Source of the DNA: Pseudomonadota bacterium | GTDB lineage: Bacteria > Pseudomonadota > Gammaproteobacteria > Steroidobacterales > Steroidobacteraceae | Direction of reading: 5' to 3' | DNA length: 53,938 nucleotides | Assembly: GCA_003242685.1 (NCBI GenBank) | Contig: QGVD01000018.1 | Span: 1 to 53,938, forward strand | Shown: positions 24,919 through 34,041 of the stretch, piece after piece | Position numbering within the stretch: the first letter of the stretch is position 1 | Layout of the letters: each line of letters starts with the position of its first letter | Translations under genes and position numbers: made by a program | The notes under the pieces: model-generated | What the model was told of the DNA's origin: nothing | Seen by the model: the letters and a program-made list of their open reading frames with translations, nothing else | The model's database searches: none

Positions 24919-25273
24919 TGCTGAGGAGGAGCTGATCCTCTTTCGCCTGCATGTCCGCGGGCCGCTCGTTGCGCTCGAGGTCGTAGCAGACGGTGAGGCG
25001 ATCGCCCTCGAGCTCGAAGATCGCCAGCATCACCCGCCCCGAGTTCGGGCCCGCGACACCGATGATGTCCATCTGTCGCGGGAGGACCGACTCGTCGATC
25101 GTGTAATTGCCGCTGTCGACGACCTGGTCGTCGCGATCGATGATGCGGTACTCGCCCTGCTCGAGCACGAAGCGCGCCACGCGCAGCTCCGCGACCGCGA
25201 GCTCCTGCCCCGAGACGCTCGCCGCGACCGGAACCCAGGTGCCTTCGAGGGCTTCGCCTGCAGCAGGGTTCAT
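24884..25273 (-). CDS. TIGR03067-like conserved protein
   Basis: A 129-residue protein with the lipocalin-like pattern of TIGR03067: LEGTWVPVAASVSGQEL at residues 9-25, a strand pair FVLEQGEYRIID, GNYTIDESVLPRQMDIIGV and a closing FELEGDRLTVCYDLE. Function unknown. No signal peptide is obvious. Its ATG shares one base with the stop of ggt (TGATG), so it is translationally coupled to that gene; the 3' end overlaps the convergent glycosylase gene. Confidence 0.75.
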   Translation of the reverse strand: MNPAAGEALEGTWVPVAASVSGQELAVAELRVARFVLEQGEYRIIDRDDQVVDSGNYTIDESVLPRQMDIIGVAGPNSGRVMLAIFELEGDRLTVCYDLERNERPADMQAKEDQLLLSITYARASSVLS

Positions 25274-26949
25274 CAATAGACGTCTTCTCCGCTCTGGCCC
25301 CGCGGGTCCGAGGCGGCTTCGACCCGGCCGCTGGCGTAGTCCCAGACGACGACCTGCAGATTGCCCCAGCGCTCGCGGCCCTCGCGCAGCTCGTGGCCGC
25401 GCTGACGCAGTGCCTGCTGCAGTTCCTGGTCGAACGCACCGGGCTCGAACAGGAGCACGTCGGGGAAGTACTGATGATGGAAGCGCGGAGCGCTCACGAT
25501 CTCCGAAGCGCTCCTTCCCGCCATGAAGTCGAGCACCGCGAGCAGCACCATGCCGATGATGCGGCTGCCGCCGGGCGTGCCCGCGATCATCACGCCGCGC
25601 TCGGATTCGACGAACGTGGGTGTGGACGAAGAGAGCATGCGCTTGCCGGGCGCGATGGCGTTCGCTTCGGCACCGATGAGCTGATACGCGTTCGGCGTGC
25701 CCGGCTTGATGACGAAGTCGTCCATCTGGTTGTTGAGCAGAATGCCCGTGCCCGGAACCATGAGTCCCGTGCCGAACCACAGGTTGAGCGTGATCGTCGC
25801 GGCGACGCGATTGCCTTCGCTGTCGATCACCGAGAAATGCGTCGTGTGCGTGCCCTGCGCGCCGATGGATTCGATGCCGGGCAGGCTCGCGCTCGGCGTC
25901 GCCCGGTCGAGCCGCAGCGAGGCGCGCTGCCCGTCGGCGTAGAACTGGCTCGTCAGCATCTCGGTCGGAACCTTCACGAAATCGGGATCGCCGAGATAGA
26001 TCGCCCGGTCGCGATGGACGCGCCGCATCGCCTCCACGATCACGTGGATGCGGGTCGCGGGATCGAGCGACTCGAGATCGAAGCCTTCGAGAATGTTGAG
26101 CGCGTTGACGAGCGCGATTCCGCCCGATGCGGGCGGCGAGGCCGAGATGATGCGCGCACCCCGGTACTCGCCCACGATCGGCTCGCGCTCCACGACGCGG
26201 TACTGCCTGAGATCCTCCTCGCTCCAGATGCCGCCGAGCTTGCGCACACCGGCGACGAGCCGGCGCGCGAACGGGCCTTCATAGAAGGCCTGCGCGCCCT
26301 CGCGCGCGAGCAGCTCGAGCGTGCGCGCGAGCTCGGGCTGACGGATCACGTGGCCGAGCGGCGGAACCTCACCCTTCACGAGAAAGACGCGTGCCGTGTC
26401 GGGCGATTTCCTGAAGTCGTCCTTCTTGAAGCGGATACCGGCCTGGAGGCGCGGATAGAGCGGAAAGCCCTCGCGTGCGAGACGGATCGCCGGCGCGAGG
26501 CTCTTCGAGAGCGGCAGCCGGCCGTATTTCTCGGCGAGATAGCCGAGCGCCGCGGGCTCTCCCGGGATTCCCGCGGCGAGCGCGGTCTCGGTCGAAAGTC
26601 CGCGGACCGGATCGCCCTTCTCGTCGAGGAACATGTCGCGCGAGGCGGCGAGCGGCGCCTTCTCGCGCGCGTCGATCATCGTGTAGAGCGAGTCGCTCGC
26701 TCGATGCAGAAGGAAGAATCCGCCGCCGCCCAGACCGGAGCCGGTCGGCTCCACCACCGCGAGCGCCGCCGCGACGGCGACGGCCGCGTCGAAGGCATTG
26801 CCACCCTGCTCGAGGATGGTCATGCCGGCTTCGGTCGCAAGGGGATGCGCGCTCGCGATCGCCGCCTGCCCCGGCGTGCGATCCGACGCGAAGGCTGTCG
26901 AGAACGAGAGGGCGAGCGCGAGGAACGCCGCGCCCAGCGCCGTACGCAC
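25273..26949 (-). CDS. ggt: Gamma-glutamyltransferase
   Basis: A 558-residue periplasmic N-terminal-nucleophile hydrolase that breaks gamma-glutamyl bonds of glutathione. A Sec signal (RTALGAAFLALALSFSTAFA) is followed by AIASAHPLATEAGMTILEQ, and the self-cleaving nucleophile Thr lies in GTHTTHFSVID. The small subunit contains GTGLMVPGTGILLNNQMDDF and GTPGGSRI. I place the start at GTG 26949 because it begins the signal peptide; the ribosome binding site is weak and an earlier start is possible. E. coli has nothing at this place between mutM and coaD. Confidence 0.93.
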   Translation of the reverse strand: MRTALGAAFLALALSFSTAFASDRTPGQAAIASAHPLATEAGMTILEQGGNAFDAAVAVAAALAVVEPTGSGLGGGGFFLLHRASDSLYTMIDAREKAPLAASRDMFLDEKGDPVRGLSTETALAAGIPGEPAALGYLAEKYGRLPLSKSLAPAIRLAREGFPLYPRLQAGIRFKKDDFRKSPDTARVFLVKGEVPPLGHVIRQPELARTLELLAREGAQAFYEGPFARRLVAGVRKLGGIWSEEDLRQYRVVEREPIVGEYRGARIISASPPASGGIALVNALNILEGFDLESLDPATRIHVIVEAMRRVHRDRAIYLGDPDFVKVPTEMLTSQFYADGQRASLRLDRATPSASLPGIESIGAQGTHTTHFSVIDSEGNRVAATITLNLWFGTGLMVPGTGILLNNQMDDFVIKPGTPNAYQLIGAEANAIAPGKRMLSSSTPTFVESERGVMIAGTPGGSRIIGMVLLAVLDFMAGRSASEIVSAPRFHHQYFPDVLLFEPGAFDQELQQALRQRGHELREGRERWGNLQVVVWDYASGRVEAASDPRGQSGEDVY

Positions 26950-27041
26950 GGGGGTTCCGCCGCGCGTGTCGAGCGCGATCGGCTTCGCACCGAAGAAGAT
27001 GAAGGAGAGCAGTCGTATGCGCCCGGATTTCTGCAGAAATC

Positions 27042-27530
27042 TCACGTCGTCGCTCGCCTGTACTTCGCGAGCTCGGCCGCCACGATGGGGTGCACGAACT
27101 CGTTGACGTCGCCGCCGAGCACCGCGATCTCCCGCACCAGCGTGGACGAGATGAACGTGAACTGCTCCTGCGGCGTGAGGAACACGGTTTCGATGTCGCG
27201 GGAGAGGTGCCGGCTCATGTTCGCGAGCTGGAACTCGAACTCGAAGTCCGACACCGCGCGCAGCCCGCGTACGATGACCGTGCAGCCGTTCTGCCGGGCG
27301 AACTCGACGGTGAGGCCCGAGTAGCCCTTGACCTCGACGTTCGGCAGGTCCTCGAGCACCCGCTTGCACAGATCCACTCGCTTCTCGAGCGGAAACATGG
27401 GAGCCTTCTGCGGGTTGGCCGCCACCGCGACCACGACTCGCTCGAAGATGCTCGCGGCACGCCGCACCAGATCCTGGTGGCCGTTGGTGATGGGATCGAA
27501 GGTGCCGGGATAGACGGCATGACGCTTCAT
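27042..27530 (-). CDS. coaD: Phosphopantetheine adenylyltransferase
   Basis: A 162-residue nucleotidyltransferase making dephospho-CoA, the fourth step of CoA synthesis. It has the T/HxGH motif YPGTFDPITNGHQD, KRVDLCKRVL, VRGLRAVSDFEFEFQLANMS and the ISSTLVREIA motif. The start is immediately after a GAATG region (ATGAAGCGTCATGCC). It is 18 bp downstream of rsmD, in the common rsmD-coaD pair. Confidence 0.97.
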   Translation of the reverse strand: MKRHAVYPGTFDPITNGHQDLVRRAASIFERVVVAVAANPQKAPMFPLEKRVDLCKRVLEDLPNVEVKGYSGLTVEFARQNGCTVIVRGLRAVSDFEFEFQLANMSRHLSRDIETVFLTPQEQFTFISSTLVREIAVLGGDVNEFVHPIVAAELAKYRRATT

Positions 27531-27548
27531 TCTCGGGGGGCTCCCGCG

Positions 27549-28169
27549 TCAGGTTCGCTCGAACAGATGATACCCGACCTCCCCCGCCTTCTTCGCCTTG
27601 AGCGGCCGCCACGTTGCGGGCAAAGCCGGCAGAGGCTCACGGGCGGGCGCTTCTACATAAATGAGCGCGCCCGGCGCGAGCCATCCGTGCGTCTCGAGTC
27701 TTTCCGCGGCGCGGCCGAGCAGATCCGTCCCGAACGGCGGATCGAGAAAGACGACATCGAAAGCCTCGCCCGGTCCTCCCACGAAACGCAGCGCATCCGT
27801 CTGCTCGACGCGCGCCCCGCTCGCGCCCCATTCCGCGAGGCGCGTGCGCAGCTCACGCACGGCGGCCGGCTCGCGCTCGACGAACACGACGCGGGCTGCG
27901 CCGCGCGAGAGCGCTTCGAGGCCGAGCGCGCCGCTGCCAGCGAACAGATCGAGACAGCGCGCGCCGACGATTCGCGTTCCGAGCCAGTTGAAGAGCGTTT
28001 CGCGCACCCGGTCGGGCGTGGGGCGGATTTCAGGGAGCGGCGGGAATCTAAGCCGGCGGCCGCGCCATGTGCCTCCGATGATGCGCAGCACGCGGGACCG
28101 CGCTCCGCGGCCTGCCGCGACCGCCCGCGGCGGCCGCTTCGATCTGCGCTCGCGAATCACCTGATGCAC
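27549..28169 (-). CDS. rsmD: 16S rRNA (guanine-N2-966) methyltransferase
   Basis: A 206-residue methyltransferase modifying G966 of 16S rRNA. Motifs: RIIGGTWRGRRLRFP, RPTPDRVRETLFNWL, the SAM loop LDLFAGSGALGLEALSRGA and catalytic FLDPPFG. About 25 basic residues precede the domain; a GTG at 28091 would give the shorter N-terminus usual in the family. It is divergent from ftsY. Confidence 0.95.
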   Translation of the reverse strand: MHQVIRERRSKRPPRAVAAGRGARSRVLRIIGGTWRGRRLRFPPLPEIRPTPDRVRETLFNWLGTRIVGARCLDLFAGSGALGLEALSRGAARVVFVEREPAAVRELRTRLAEWGASGARVEQTDALRFVGGPGEAFDVVFLDPPFGTDLLGRAAERLETHGWLAPGALIYVEAPAREPLPALPATWRPLKAKKAGEVGYHLFERT

Positions 28170-28290
28170 CGCCTCGGGATCTGTCGGTCGTGGCCGCTCA
28201 AGCCTAACTCAGCCGGTGCAGGTCACAAGCCTCCGGCCCGCATCGCGCGAACTGCGGCGTGCTCCGGCGGTCTGCCTCCGTGCACACCGC

Positions 28291-28296
28291 TACAAT
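28291..28296 (+). promoter_or_regulatory. -10-like element of ftsY
   Basis: TACAAT (five of six consensus bases) lies 22 bp upstream of the ftsY ATG. No good -35 is seen 16-18 bp further up. It is a reasonable promoter for the ftsYEX operon. Confidence 0.4.
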
Positions 28297-28318
28297 AGCC
28301 GCCAACGGAAATCACTCC

Positions 28319-29377
28319 ATGTTCTTCAGACGCAAGACGGACAAGACCGAGGAGCCGCGCGAGGAGAACGGCTCCGCCGCCGAAGCGCAGCCGAAACTGG
28401 GCTTCTTCAGGCGCCTGCGCGCGCGACTCAACCGCGGCAACTCGTGGCTCACGTACGACCTCGCGGATCTCTTCCGCGGCCGCGAGATCGATGCCGCGAT
28501 CCTGGAGGAGCTCGAGACGCGGCTGCTCACCGCGGATGTCGGCGTGGAAGCCACCGAGCACATCCTCTCCGGGCTCAACCGGCGCGTCGCGCGCAAGGAG
28601 CTGCGCGACGTGCAGGCGCTCATCGAGGCGCTGCGCGAGGCCGTCGTCGAGATCCTCGAGCCCTGCGCGAAGCCGCTCGTGATCGATACGGCGCACCGGC
28701 CGTTCGTCGTGCTCGTGGTGGGCGTCAACGGCTCGGGCAAGACGACGACCATCGGCAAGCTCGCGCGCCGGCTGCGCGATGAAGGGCGCAGCGTGATGCT
28801 CGCCGCGGGAGACACGCTCCGCGGGGCCCGGGACGGGCAGGTCGGGGTGTGGGCCGAGCGCACCGGCTCCGCGTTCGTCGCGCAGCAGGCAGGCGCGGAT
28901 CCCGGCGCCGTGGTGTTCGACGCGATGCAGGCCGCACGCGCGCGCGGCATCGACGTGCTCCTCGCCGACACGGCGGGAAGGCTGCACAGCCAGTCGCACC
29001 TCATGGAGGAGCTGAAGAAGGTCAAGCGCGTCATACAGCGCGTCGACCCGACGGCACCGCACGAGGTGCTGCTCGTGCTCGACGCGAACCAGGGTCAGAA
29101 CGCGCTCACTCAGGCCGTGCAGTTCCACGAGGCGATCGGCGTGACCGGACTCGTGCTCACCAAGCTCGACGGAACGGCGAAAGGCGGCATCGTCATCGCG
29201 ATCGCGCGCCGACTGGGACTGCCGATCCGTTTCATCGGCATCGGCGAGCAGCCGGAAGACTTCGGCGAGTTCGACGCGCGCGCCTTCGCGACCGCGCTCG
29301 TGGGCGATCCCCGCACCCTGTCCTCTTCCGGGCCGGAGGCGGGCGACAGGGCGGCGCAGCCGGGCGAAGGGACATGA
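28319..29377 (+). CDS. ftsY: Signal recognition particle receptor FtsY
   Basis: A 352-residue SRP-receptor GTPase that docks ribosome-SRP complexes at the inner membrane. NG-domain motifs: G1 GVNGSGKTTTIGKLA, G3 ADTAGRLHSQ, G4 LTKLDGTAKGG, closing GIGEQPEDF. The acidic A domain is short, about 30 residues. Odd: the nearly invariant G2 region 'DTFRAAAxEQL' reads DTLRGARDGQV (about residues 165-175), although flanking residues are normal. The changed codons fall in a G-rich stretch at 28815-28850, so a sequencing error cluster is possible. The TGA overlaps ftsE. Confidence 0.95.
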   Translation: MFFRRKTDKTEEPREENGSAAEAQPKLGFFRRLRARLNRGNSWLTYDLADLFRGREIDAAILEELETRLLTADVGVEATEHILSGLNRRVARKELRDVQALIEALREAVVEILEPCAKPLVIDTAHRPFVVLVVGVNGSGKTTTIGKLARRLRDEGRSVMLAAGDTLRGARDGQVGVWAERTGSAFVAQQAGADPGAVVFDAMQAARARGIDVLLADTAGRLHSQSHLMEELKKVKRVIQRVDPTAPHEVLLVLDANQGQNALTQAVQFHEAIGVTGLVLTKLDGTAKGGIVIAIARRLGLPIRFIGIGEQPEDFGEFDARAFATALVGDPRTLSSSGPEAGDRAAQPGEGT

Positions 29378-30069
29378 TCGTCTTCGATCATGTCGTCAAG
29401 CGCTATCCGAACGGCCGCGAGGCGCTGAGTGGCGTCACCTTCCGTATCGACGCCGGTGAGATGGTGTTCCTCACCGGACGCTCCGGCGCCGGCAAGAGCA
29501 CCGTGCTCAAGCTCATCGCGCTGCTCGAGCGCCCGACGCGCGGCACGGTGCTCGTCAACGGCAAGAACACCGGCGCGCTCAAGCCACGGCACGTTCCCGC
29601 CTTCCGGCGCAACATCGGCGTCGTGTTCCAGGATCACAGACTCCTGGCCGACAGGCCGGTGTACGACAACGTGGCGCTGCCGCTCATCGTGGCGGACACG
29701 CCGCTCAAGGAGATCGATCGCCGCGTGCGCGCGGCACTCGATCAGGTGGGCCTGCGCGGCAAGGAGAACGCTCTGCCGCTGGAGCTCTCGGTGGGCGAGC
29801 AGCAGCGCGTCGGCATCGCACGTGCCGTAGTGAGCAAGCCGCCGCTGCTCATCGCCGACGAGCCGACGGGCAACCTCGATCCCGAGCTCTCGCTCGAAGT
29901 GATGCGGCTCTTCAAGCGGTTCAGCGACGTTGGCGTGACCGTCGTCATCGCGACGCACGATCTCAATCTCGTGCGCGAGTTCGGCCAGCGCGAGATCGTT
30001 CTCGACAACGGGCGCGTGGTGAACCCGCAGGAATCCGACGATCTTCCCAGCGTGATCGCCACCCGATGA
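29374..30069 (+). CDS. ftsE: Cell-division ABC ATPase FtsE
   Basis: A 231-residue ATPase that, with FtsX, activates septal peptidoglycan hydrolases. Walker A GRSGAGKST, Q-loop VVFQDHRLL, Walker B LLIADEPTGNLDPE and the switch His in ATHDLN are intact. The signature motif reads LSVGEQQRVGIARA, with Val in place of the usual first Gly (LSGGEQ). It is coupled to ftsY and ftsX by 4-bp ATGA overlaps at both ends. Confidence 0.96.
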   Translation: MIVFDHVVKRYPNGREALSGVTFRIDAGEMVFLTGRSGAGKSTVLKLIALLERPTRGTVLVNGKNTGALKPRHVPAFRRNIGVVFQDHRLLADRPVYDNVALPLIVADTPLKEIDRRVRAALDQVGLRGKENALPLELSVGEQQRVGIARAVVSKPPLLIADEPTGNLDPELSLEVMRLFKRFSDVGVTVVIATHDLNLVREFGQREIVLDNGRVVNPQESDDLPSVIATR

Positions 30070-30995
30070 GCTTCAGACCGGTCGCCTATGTCGCGCGTCA
30101 CGTGCAGGCCTTCCTCGGCTCGCTGGGAAGGCTCGCGCGCAATCCTCTCGCCACGATGCTCACGCTCGTGGTGATCGCGCTCGCGCTGGCACTGCCGCTC
30201 GGCCTCAAGATCTTCGTGACCAACGCGCGCGCCGCGACGGGCGACTTCGCCAACGCGCTCGACATCTCCGTGTACCTGCGCACCGACGTGTCTCTCGAGA
30301 AGGCGGAGCAGCTCGCACGCAGCGCCCGCGAGCGGCCGGACGTCGCCGAGGTCACGCTCATTCCGGCCGATCAGGCGCTCGCCGAGTTCAGGGAGCATTC
30401 GGGTTTCGCGGCGGCGCTCCAGGTGCTGCAGGAGAATCCCCTGCCGCACGTGCTGCACGTGCGGCCGACGCGCGAATCGAGCTCGCCCGCCGCCATCGAG
30501 ACGCTGCGGCGCTACTTCGCCGCGTGGCCGGAGGTGGAGATCGTGCAGCTCGACACCGAGTGGGTGCTGCGCTTCAACGCGATTCTCGAGCTGCTGCGCA
30601 GGTTCCTCGCGATCGCGGCGCTCGTGCTCGCCGTCGGCGTGCTCGCCGTGGTCGGCAATACGATCCGCCTGGAGATCCTCAATCGCCGCGCCGAGATCGA
30701 GGTCACCAAGCTCGTGGGCGGTTCCAACGCCTTCGTGCGCCGGCCGTTCCTCTACACCGGCGCGCTCTACGGACTCGGCGGCGCGCTGCTCGCGCTCGGC
30801 ATCGTCGTCGCGGCGGTCGTCGCGCTCGAAGGTCCGGTTGCGACGCTCGCTCAGAGCTATGGCAGCGAGTACACACTGACGGGTCCCGCGCGGGAGGACG
30901 TCGGCGCGCTCCTTGCCGGCGGCGTGCTCCTCGGCTGGATCGGCGCGTGGATCGCCGCCGCCCGGCACCTCAGGGACATCGAGCCGCGCGCGTGA
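30066..30995 (+). CDS. ftsX: Cell-division permease-like protein FtsX
   Basis: A 309-residue inner-membrane protein with four helices: one after the N-terminus (ATMLTLVVIALALALPLGL), a periplasmic domain at about residues 55-165, then three C-terminal helices. The conserved cytoplasmic loop reads IRLEILNRRAEIEVTKLVGGSNAFVRRPF (shown here in part: EIEVTKLVGG). It is the last gene of ftsY-ftsE-ftsX, followed by a hairpin and then by an inserted TonB-receptor block rather than rpoH. Confidence 0.95.
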   Translation: MSFRPVAYVARHVQAFLGSLGRLARNPLATMLTLVVIALALALPLGLKIFVTNARAATGDFANALDISVYLRTDVSLEKAEQLARSARERPDVAEVTLIPADQALAEFREHSGFAAALQVLQENPLPHVLHVRPTRESSSPAAIETLRRYFAAWPEVEIVQLDTEWVLRFNAILELLRRFLAIAALVLAVGVLAVVGNTIRLEILNRRAEIEVTKLVGGSNAFVRRPFLYTGALYGLGGALLALGIVVAAVVALEGPVATLAQSYGSEYTLTGPAREDVGALLAGGVLLGWIGAWIAAARHLRDIEPRA

Positions 30996-31005
30996 TGCAT
31001 CTCTT

Positions 31006-31042
31006 CGATCCCCTCTCTCCGCGGTGCAGAGAGAGGGGATCG
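31006..31042. terminator. Hairpin between ftsX and the TonB receptor
   Basis: A 13-bp perfect stem, CGATCCCCTCTCT (31006-31018) with AGAGAGGGGATCG (31030-31042), loop of 11. It has no U tract, so it may work as a rho-assisted or RNA-stabilising element for either convergent gene. Its CCCTCTCTC/GAGAGAGGG core resembles the rpoH terminator at 39363. Confidence 0.6.
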
Positions 31043-31075
31043 GCAGATCGGGATGCGCGTCGCTTCAGTCGAGCA

Positions 31076-33880
31076 TCAGAAGTTGTACTTGACGGCGATC
31101 GCCCACTCGCGCGGCGCGGCGAACGTGCTCTCGGCGAGACCGAATCCGAGGCTCGAGTTTCCCGAGATCCGGTAGCGCTCGTCCGTCAGGTTCGTGCCGT
31201 ACAGCGCGATGTTCCAGCGGGAATCCGCGGTCTCGAACGCCACGTACGCGTTCACGATGTCGAATGCCGGCTGCACGAGCCGCGGATCGTTGAACACATC
31301 GTGGTGCACCCGGCTCTTGTACGACCAGTCGCCGCGCAGCGTCATCGTTCCCGCTCCACCGACCGGGAAGGAGTACTGCAGCCCGGCCGACAGCGTCCAC
31401 TCCGGCGCCTTCACCAGCTCCTTGTCCAGGGTCAGCGGCGGATTGAGCGTCGCGAGCTGCGGATCGAGCTCCGTGTACTTGGCATCCAGATAGCCTGCGG
31501 CGAAGTTGAACTCGAGGCCCGGCGCCAGGAGGCTCACGATCTCGAGCTCGCCGCCCTTGATCTCCGCCTCGCCGGCATTGCGGACGAAGTTCTGGGGCGT
31601 CGCGTTGATCGTGAGCTGCATGTCCTTGTAGTCGTTGAAGAACAGCGCCAGGTTTGCCGTCATGCGCCGGCCGAACCAGCGCGTCTTCGCGCCGATCTCG
31701 TAGCTGTCGACGATCTCCGGGTCGTACGGCGTCAGCACTTCCTCGATGCTCGTGAGTGGACGTCCGTTGAAGCCTCCGCTCTTGAAGCCTCGCGCGTACG
31801 AGGCGTAGAGCAGCGCATCCGGCGTCGCCTGGAACTCGAGCCCCAGCTTCGGCGTGAGCTCCGACCAGTCGTCGCGGAACGTGTCCTGCGTGCCCGGCGC
31901 GCCCACGACGTACGCACCGCTCGCCTCACGCCGGTGAATGAGCTGCAGAGTCTTGCGGTCCTCGGTCCACCGCAGTCCGAAGGTCGCGCTCAATCTGTCG
32001 GTGAGCTGCAGAGTGGCCTGGCCGAACAGCGCGATGGATTCGTTCGCCACGCGCGTGAACAGATCCACGCCGACGTCGACGCCGACGTTGTTCGGATTGC
32101 CCGCGCCGCCGAAGCGCAGAGGCGGAGGACATTCGGCGACGGGACGCGGGTTCGGGCCCGGAAGACCGCACCACGTCGTACCGGCCGGCAGCACCAGCGA
32201 CTCGAGCGCGGCGAAGGTGCCGATGGCGAGATTCGCCTTGCCGAACTCGACGGCATCCTCGTCGAAGTAGTACGCGCCCACGAGCCAGTTCAGCCGGTCG
32301 TTGAAGGCCGTGCCGGAGAGCTGCAGCTCCTGGCTGAACTGATCCTGGTCGTCGTCGTTCACCGTCTCGCGGTAGGTGAACGGCGTGTTGTCGCCGTCGC
32401 GGATGAAGAGCGCTTCGAGCTCTCGGTACGCGGTAATGGACTTCACGGAAACGGGTCCGGCGTCCCAGTTGATGGTCAGCGCCACACCTCTCGTATCGAG
32501 ATCGTTGACGCTCGGCGCGCCTGCGTAGGTGGTGTCGATGTCGCCCGTGATCCAGGAGGCGTTCACGGTGCTCTCGCCGTTCGGCGCGGTGATGCCGAGA
32601 TTCGGCGCGACGAGCGCGTTGTAGAGATTGAGGAAGGGCGTGCCGGTCGGCGTGACGTCGACGAGCGTGAGCGGCGCGGAGTTCTGCCGCACGCGAGTGG
32701 CGTCGATCGCCAGCGAGACGTCGACGGTGTCCGAAGCGATCCACTGGGCCTGCACGCGGCCGATGAGACCGTCTCTGTCGCCCAGGTCGGCGCCGTCCGT
32801 CAGCCGGCGCGCATAGCCGTCGCGGCTCACCCGCGCCGCGGTCCAGCGCGTCAGGAAGTTCTCGCTGATCGGCAGATTGAGCACGCCGCGCGCATCGAAG
32901 CGATCGAAGCGTCCGAAGGTGACCGACAGCTCTCCTTCCAGCTCCCTCGTGGGCTGTGCGGAGATGATGTTGATCGCGCCGCCGATCGTGTTACGGCCGA
33001 ACAGCGTGCCCTGCGGACCGCGCAGCACCTCGACGCGCTCGAGTCCCACGGCATCCATGATTCCGCCGATGGAGCGGCCGAGATACACGCCGTCGACGTA
33101 CATCGCGACACCCGGGTCACTGAAGATCGCGAAGTCGTTCTGACCCATTCCCCGGATGAAGACGGTGGCGTTGTAGGCGCCGCCGCTCAGCGCCGCGGCG
33201 CCGTCGAACTGCACGTTCGGCACGAACTGCGAGACGGCATCGACCGTTTCCGCGGCACGCACTTCGAGCGCCTCGCCCGTGAGCGCCGTGACCGCAACCG
33301 GCGTCGACTGCAGGCTCTCCTCGCGCCGGCGGGCCGTCACCGTGATCTCGTCGAGTGCCAGGCCGTTGCGGCCCGCATCGGCGCCTTCCTGCCGCGAAGC
33401 ACGCCCAGCGCTCTGCCCTGCGCGGTGGTCACGACTCGCGCTCGGGCTTTCCGGAGGATTCCCCGGAGTCGTCTCCTGAGCCTGGGCGAGTCTCAAAGGG
33501 CGCTCGCTTCCCCTGGCAGCGCTCGACGAAGGCCGAGCCGGAGAATCCTCGTCCGCCGCGGGCTTCGCCTCGATGGCGACGGTGCGCTCGTTGATGAACT
33601 CGTACTCGAGAGGCGTTCCGTCGAGGAGCTTCTCCAGCGCGTTGTGGACCGTGAAGGTACCGACCAGCGGCGGCGAAGAGATGCCTTCTCCCAGCTCCGA
33701 ATAGAGCACGATCTGCAGTCCCGACTGGCGGGCGAGCTCGTTCAAGGCATCGCCGATCGGCTGACGCTCGATGTCCAGTGCAACCGTGCGGGACACCTGC
33801 GGTTCGGCAGCGCCTGCCGCCGCTGCGGCGGCGAGGGCGAGCACGACGGCGACGCGCACGGCCCTTGGCGGTGTTCTCAT
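31076..33880 (-). CDS. TonB-dependent receptor with STN signalling domain
   Basis: A 934-residue outer-membrane receptor. Order: signal peptide; STN domain at about 30-105 (ALDIERQPIGDALNELARQ); low-complexity linker to about 173; TonB-box region DEITVTARRREE; plug domain with VEVLRGPQGTLFGRNTIGGAIN; 22-strand barrel ending AIAVKYNF. STN domains relay ligand binding to a FecR-type anti-sigma factor, and one is encoded divergently next door. The loop-rich barrel resembles the broad receptor family of sphingomonads. Ligand unknown. The ATG at 33880 is 9 bp after GGGGG; ATG 33889 is too close to it. Confidence 0.93.
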   Translation of the reverse strand: MRTPPRAVRVAVVLALAAAAAAGAAEPQVSRTVALDIERQPIGDALNELARQSGLQIVLYSELGEGISSPPLVGTFTVHNALEKLLDGTPLEYEFINERTVAIEAKPAADEDSPARPSSSAARGSERPLRLAQAQETTPGNPPESPSASRDHRAGQSAGRASRQEGADAGRNGLALDEITVTARRREESLQSTPVAVTALTGEALEVRAAETVDAVSQFVPNVQFDGAAALSGGAYNATVFIRGMGQNDFAIFSDPGVAMYVDGVYLGRSIGGIMDAVGLERVEVLRGPQGTLFGRNTIGGAINIISAQPTRELEGELSVTFGRFDRFDARGVLNLPISENFLTRWTAARVSRDGYARRLTDGADLGDRDGLIGRVQAQWIASDTVDVSLAIDATRVRQNSAPLTLVDVTPTGTPFLNLYNALVAPNLGITAPNGESTVNASWITGDIDTTYAGAPSVNDLDTRGVALTINWDAGPVSVKSITAYRELEALFIRDGDNTPFTYRETVNDDDQDQFSQELQLSGTAFNDRLNWLVGAYYFDEDAVEFGKANLAIGTFAALESLVLPAGTTWCGLPGPNPRPVAECPPPLRFGGAGNPNNVGVDVGVDLFTRVANESIALFGQATLQLTDRLSATFGLRWTEDRKTLQLIHRREASGAYVVGAPGTQDTFRDDWSELTPKLGLEFQATPDALLYASYARGFKSGGFNGRPLTSIEEVLTPYDPEIVDSYEIGAKTRWFGRRMTANLALFFNDYKDMQLTINATPQNFVRNAGEAEIKGGELEIVSLLAPGLEFNFAAGYLDAKYTELDPQLATLNPPLTLDKELVKAPEWTLSAGLQYSFPVGGAGTMTLRGDWSYKSRVHHDVFNDPRLVQPAFDIVNAYVAFETADSRWNIALYGTNLTDERYRISGNSSLGFGLAESTFAAPREWAIAVKYNF

Positions 33881-34041
33881 GTCGGCCATCCCCCTTTCGG
33901 GCGCGCGATCGTGGGCGCCCGTATCCGCATAGACTGCTTCCGGCCGCGAAATGGGGTACTTTGGGTGACGGCGCGTACCCCGAGTCGCCTCCGGAAGGCG
34001 TCTATAGAGAACGAGAACGCGACAGCCAGGTACGAGATCTC

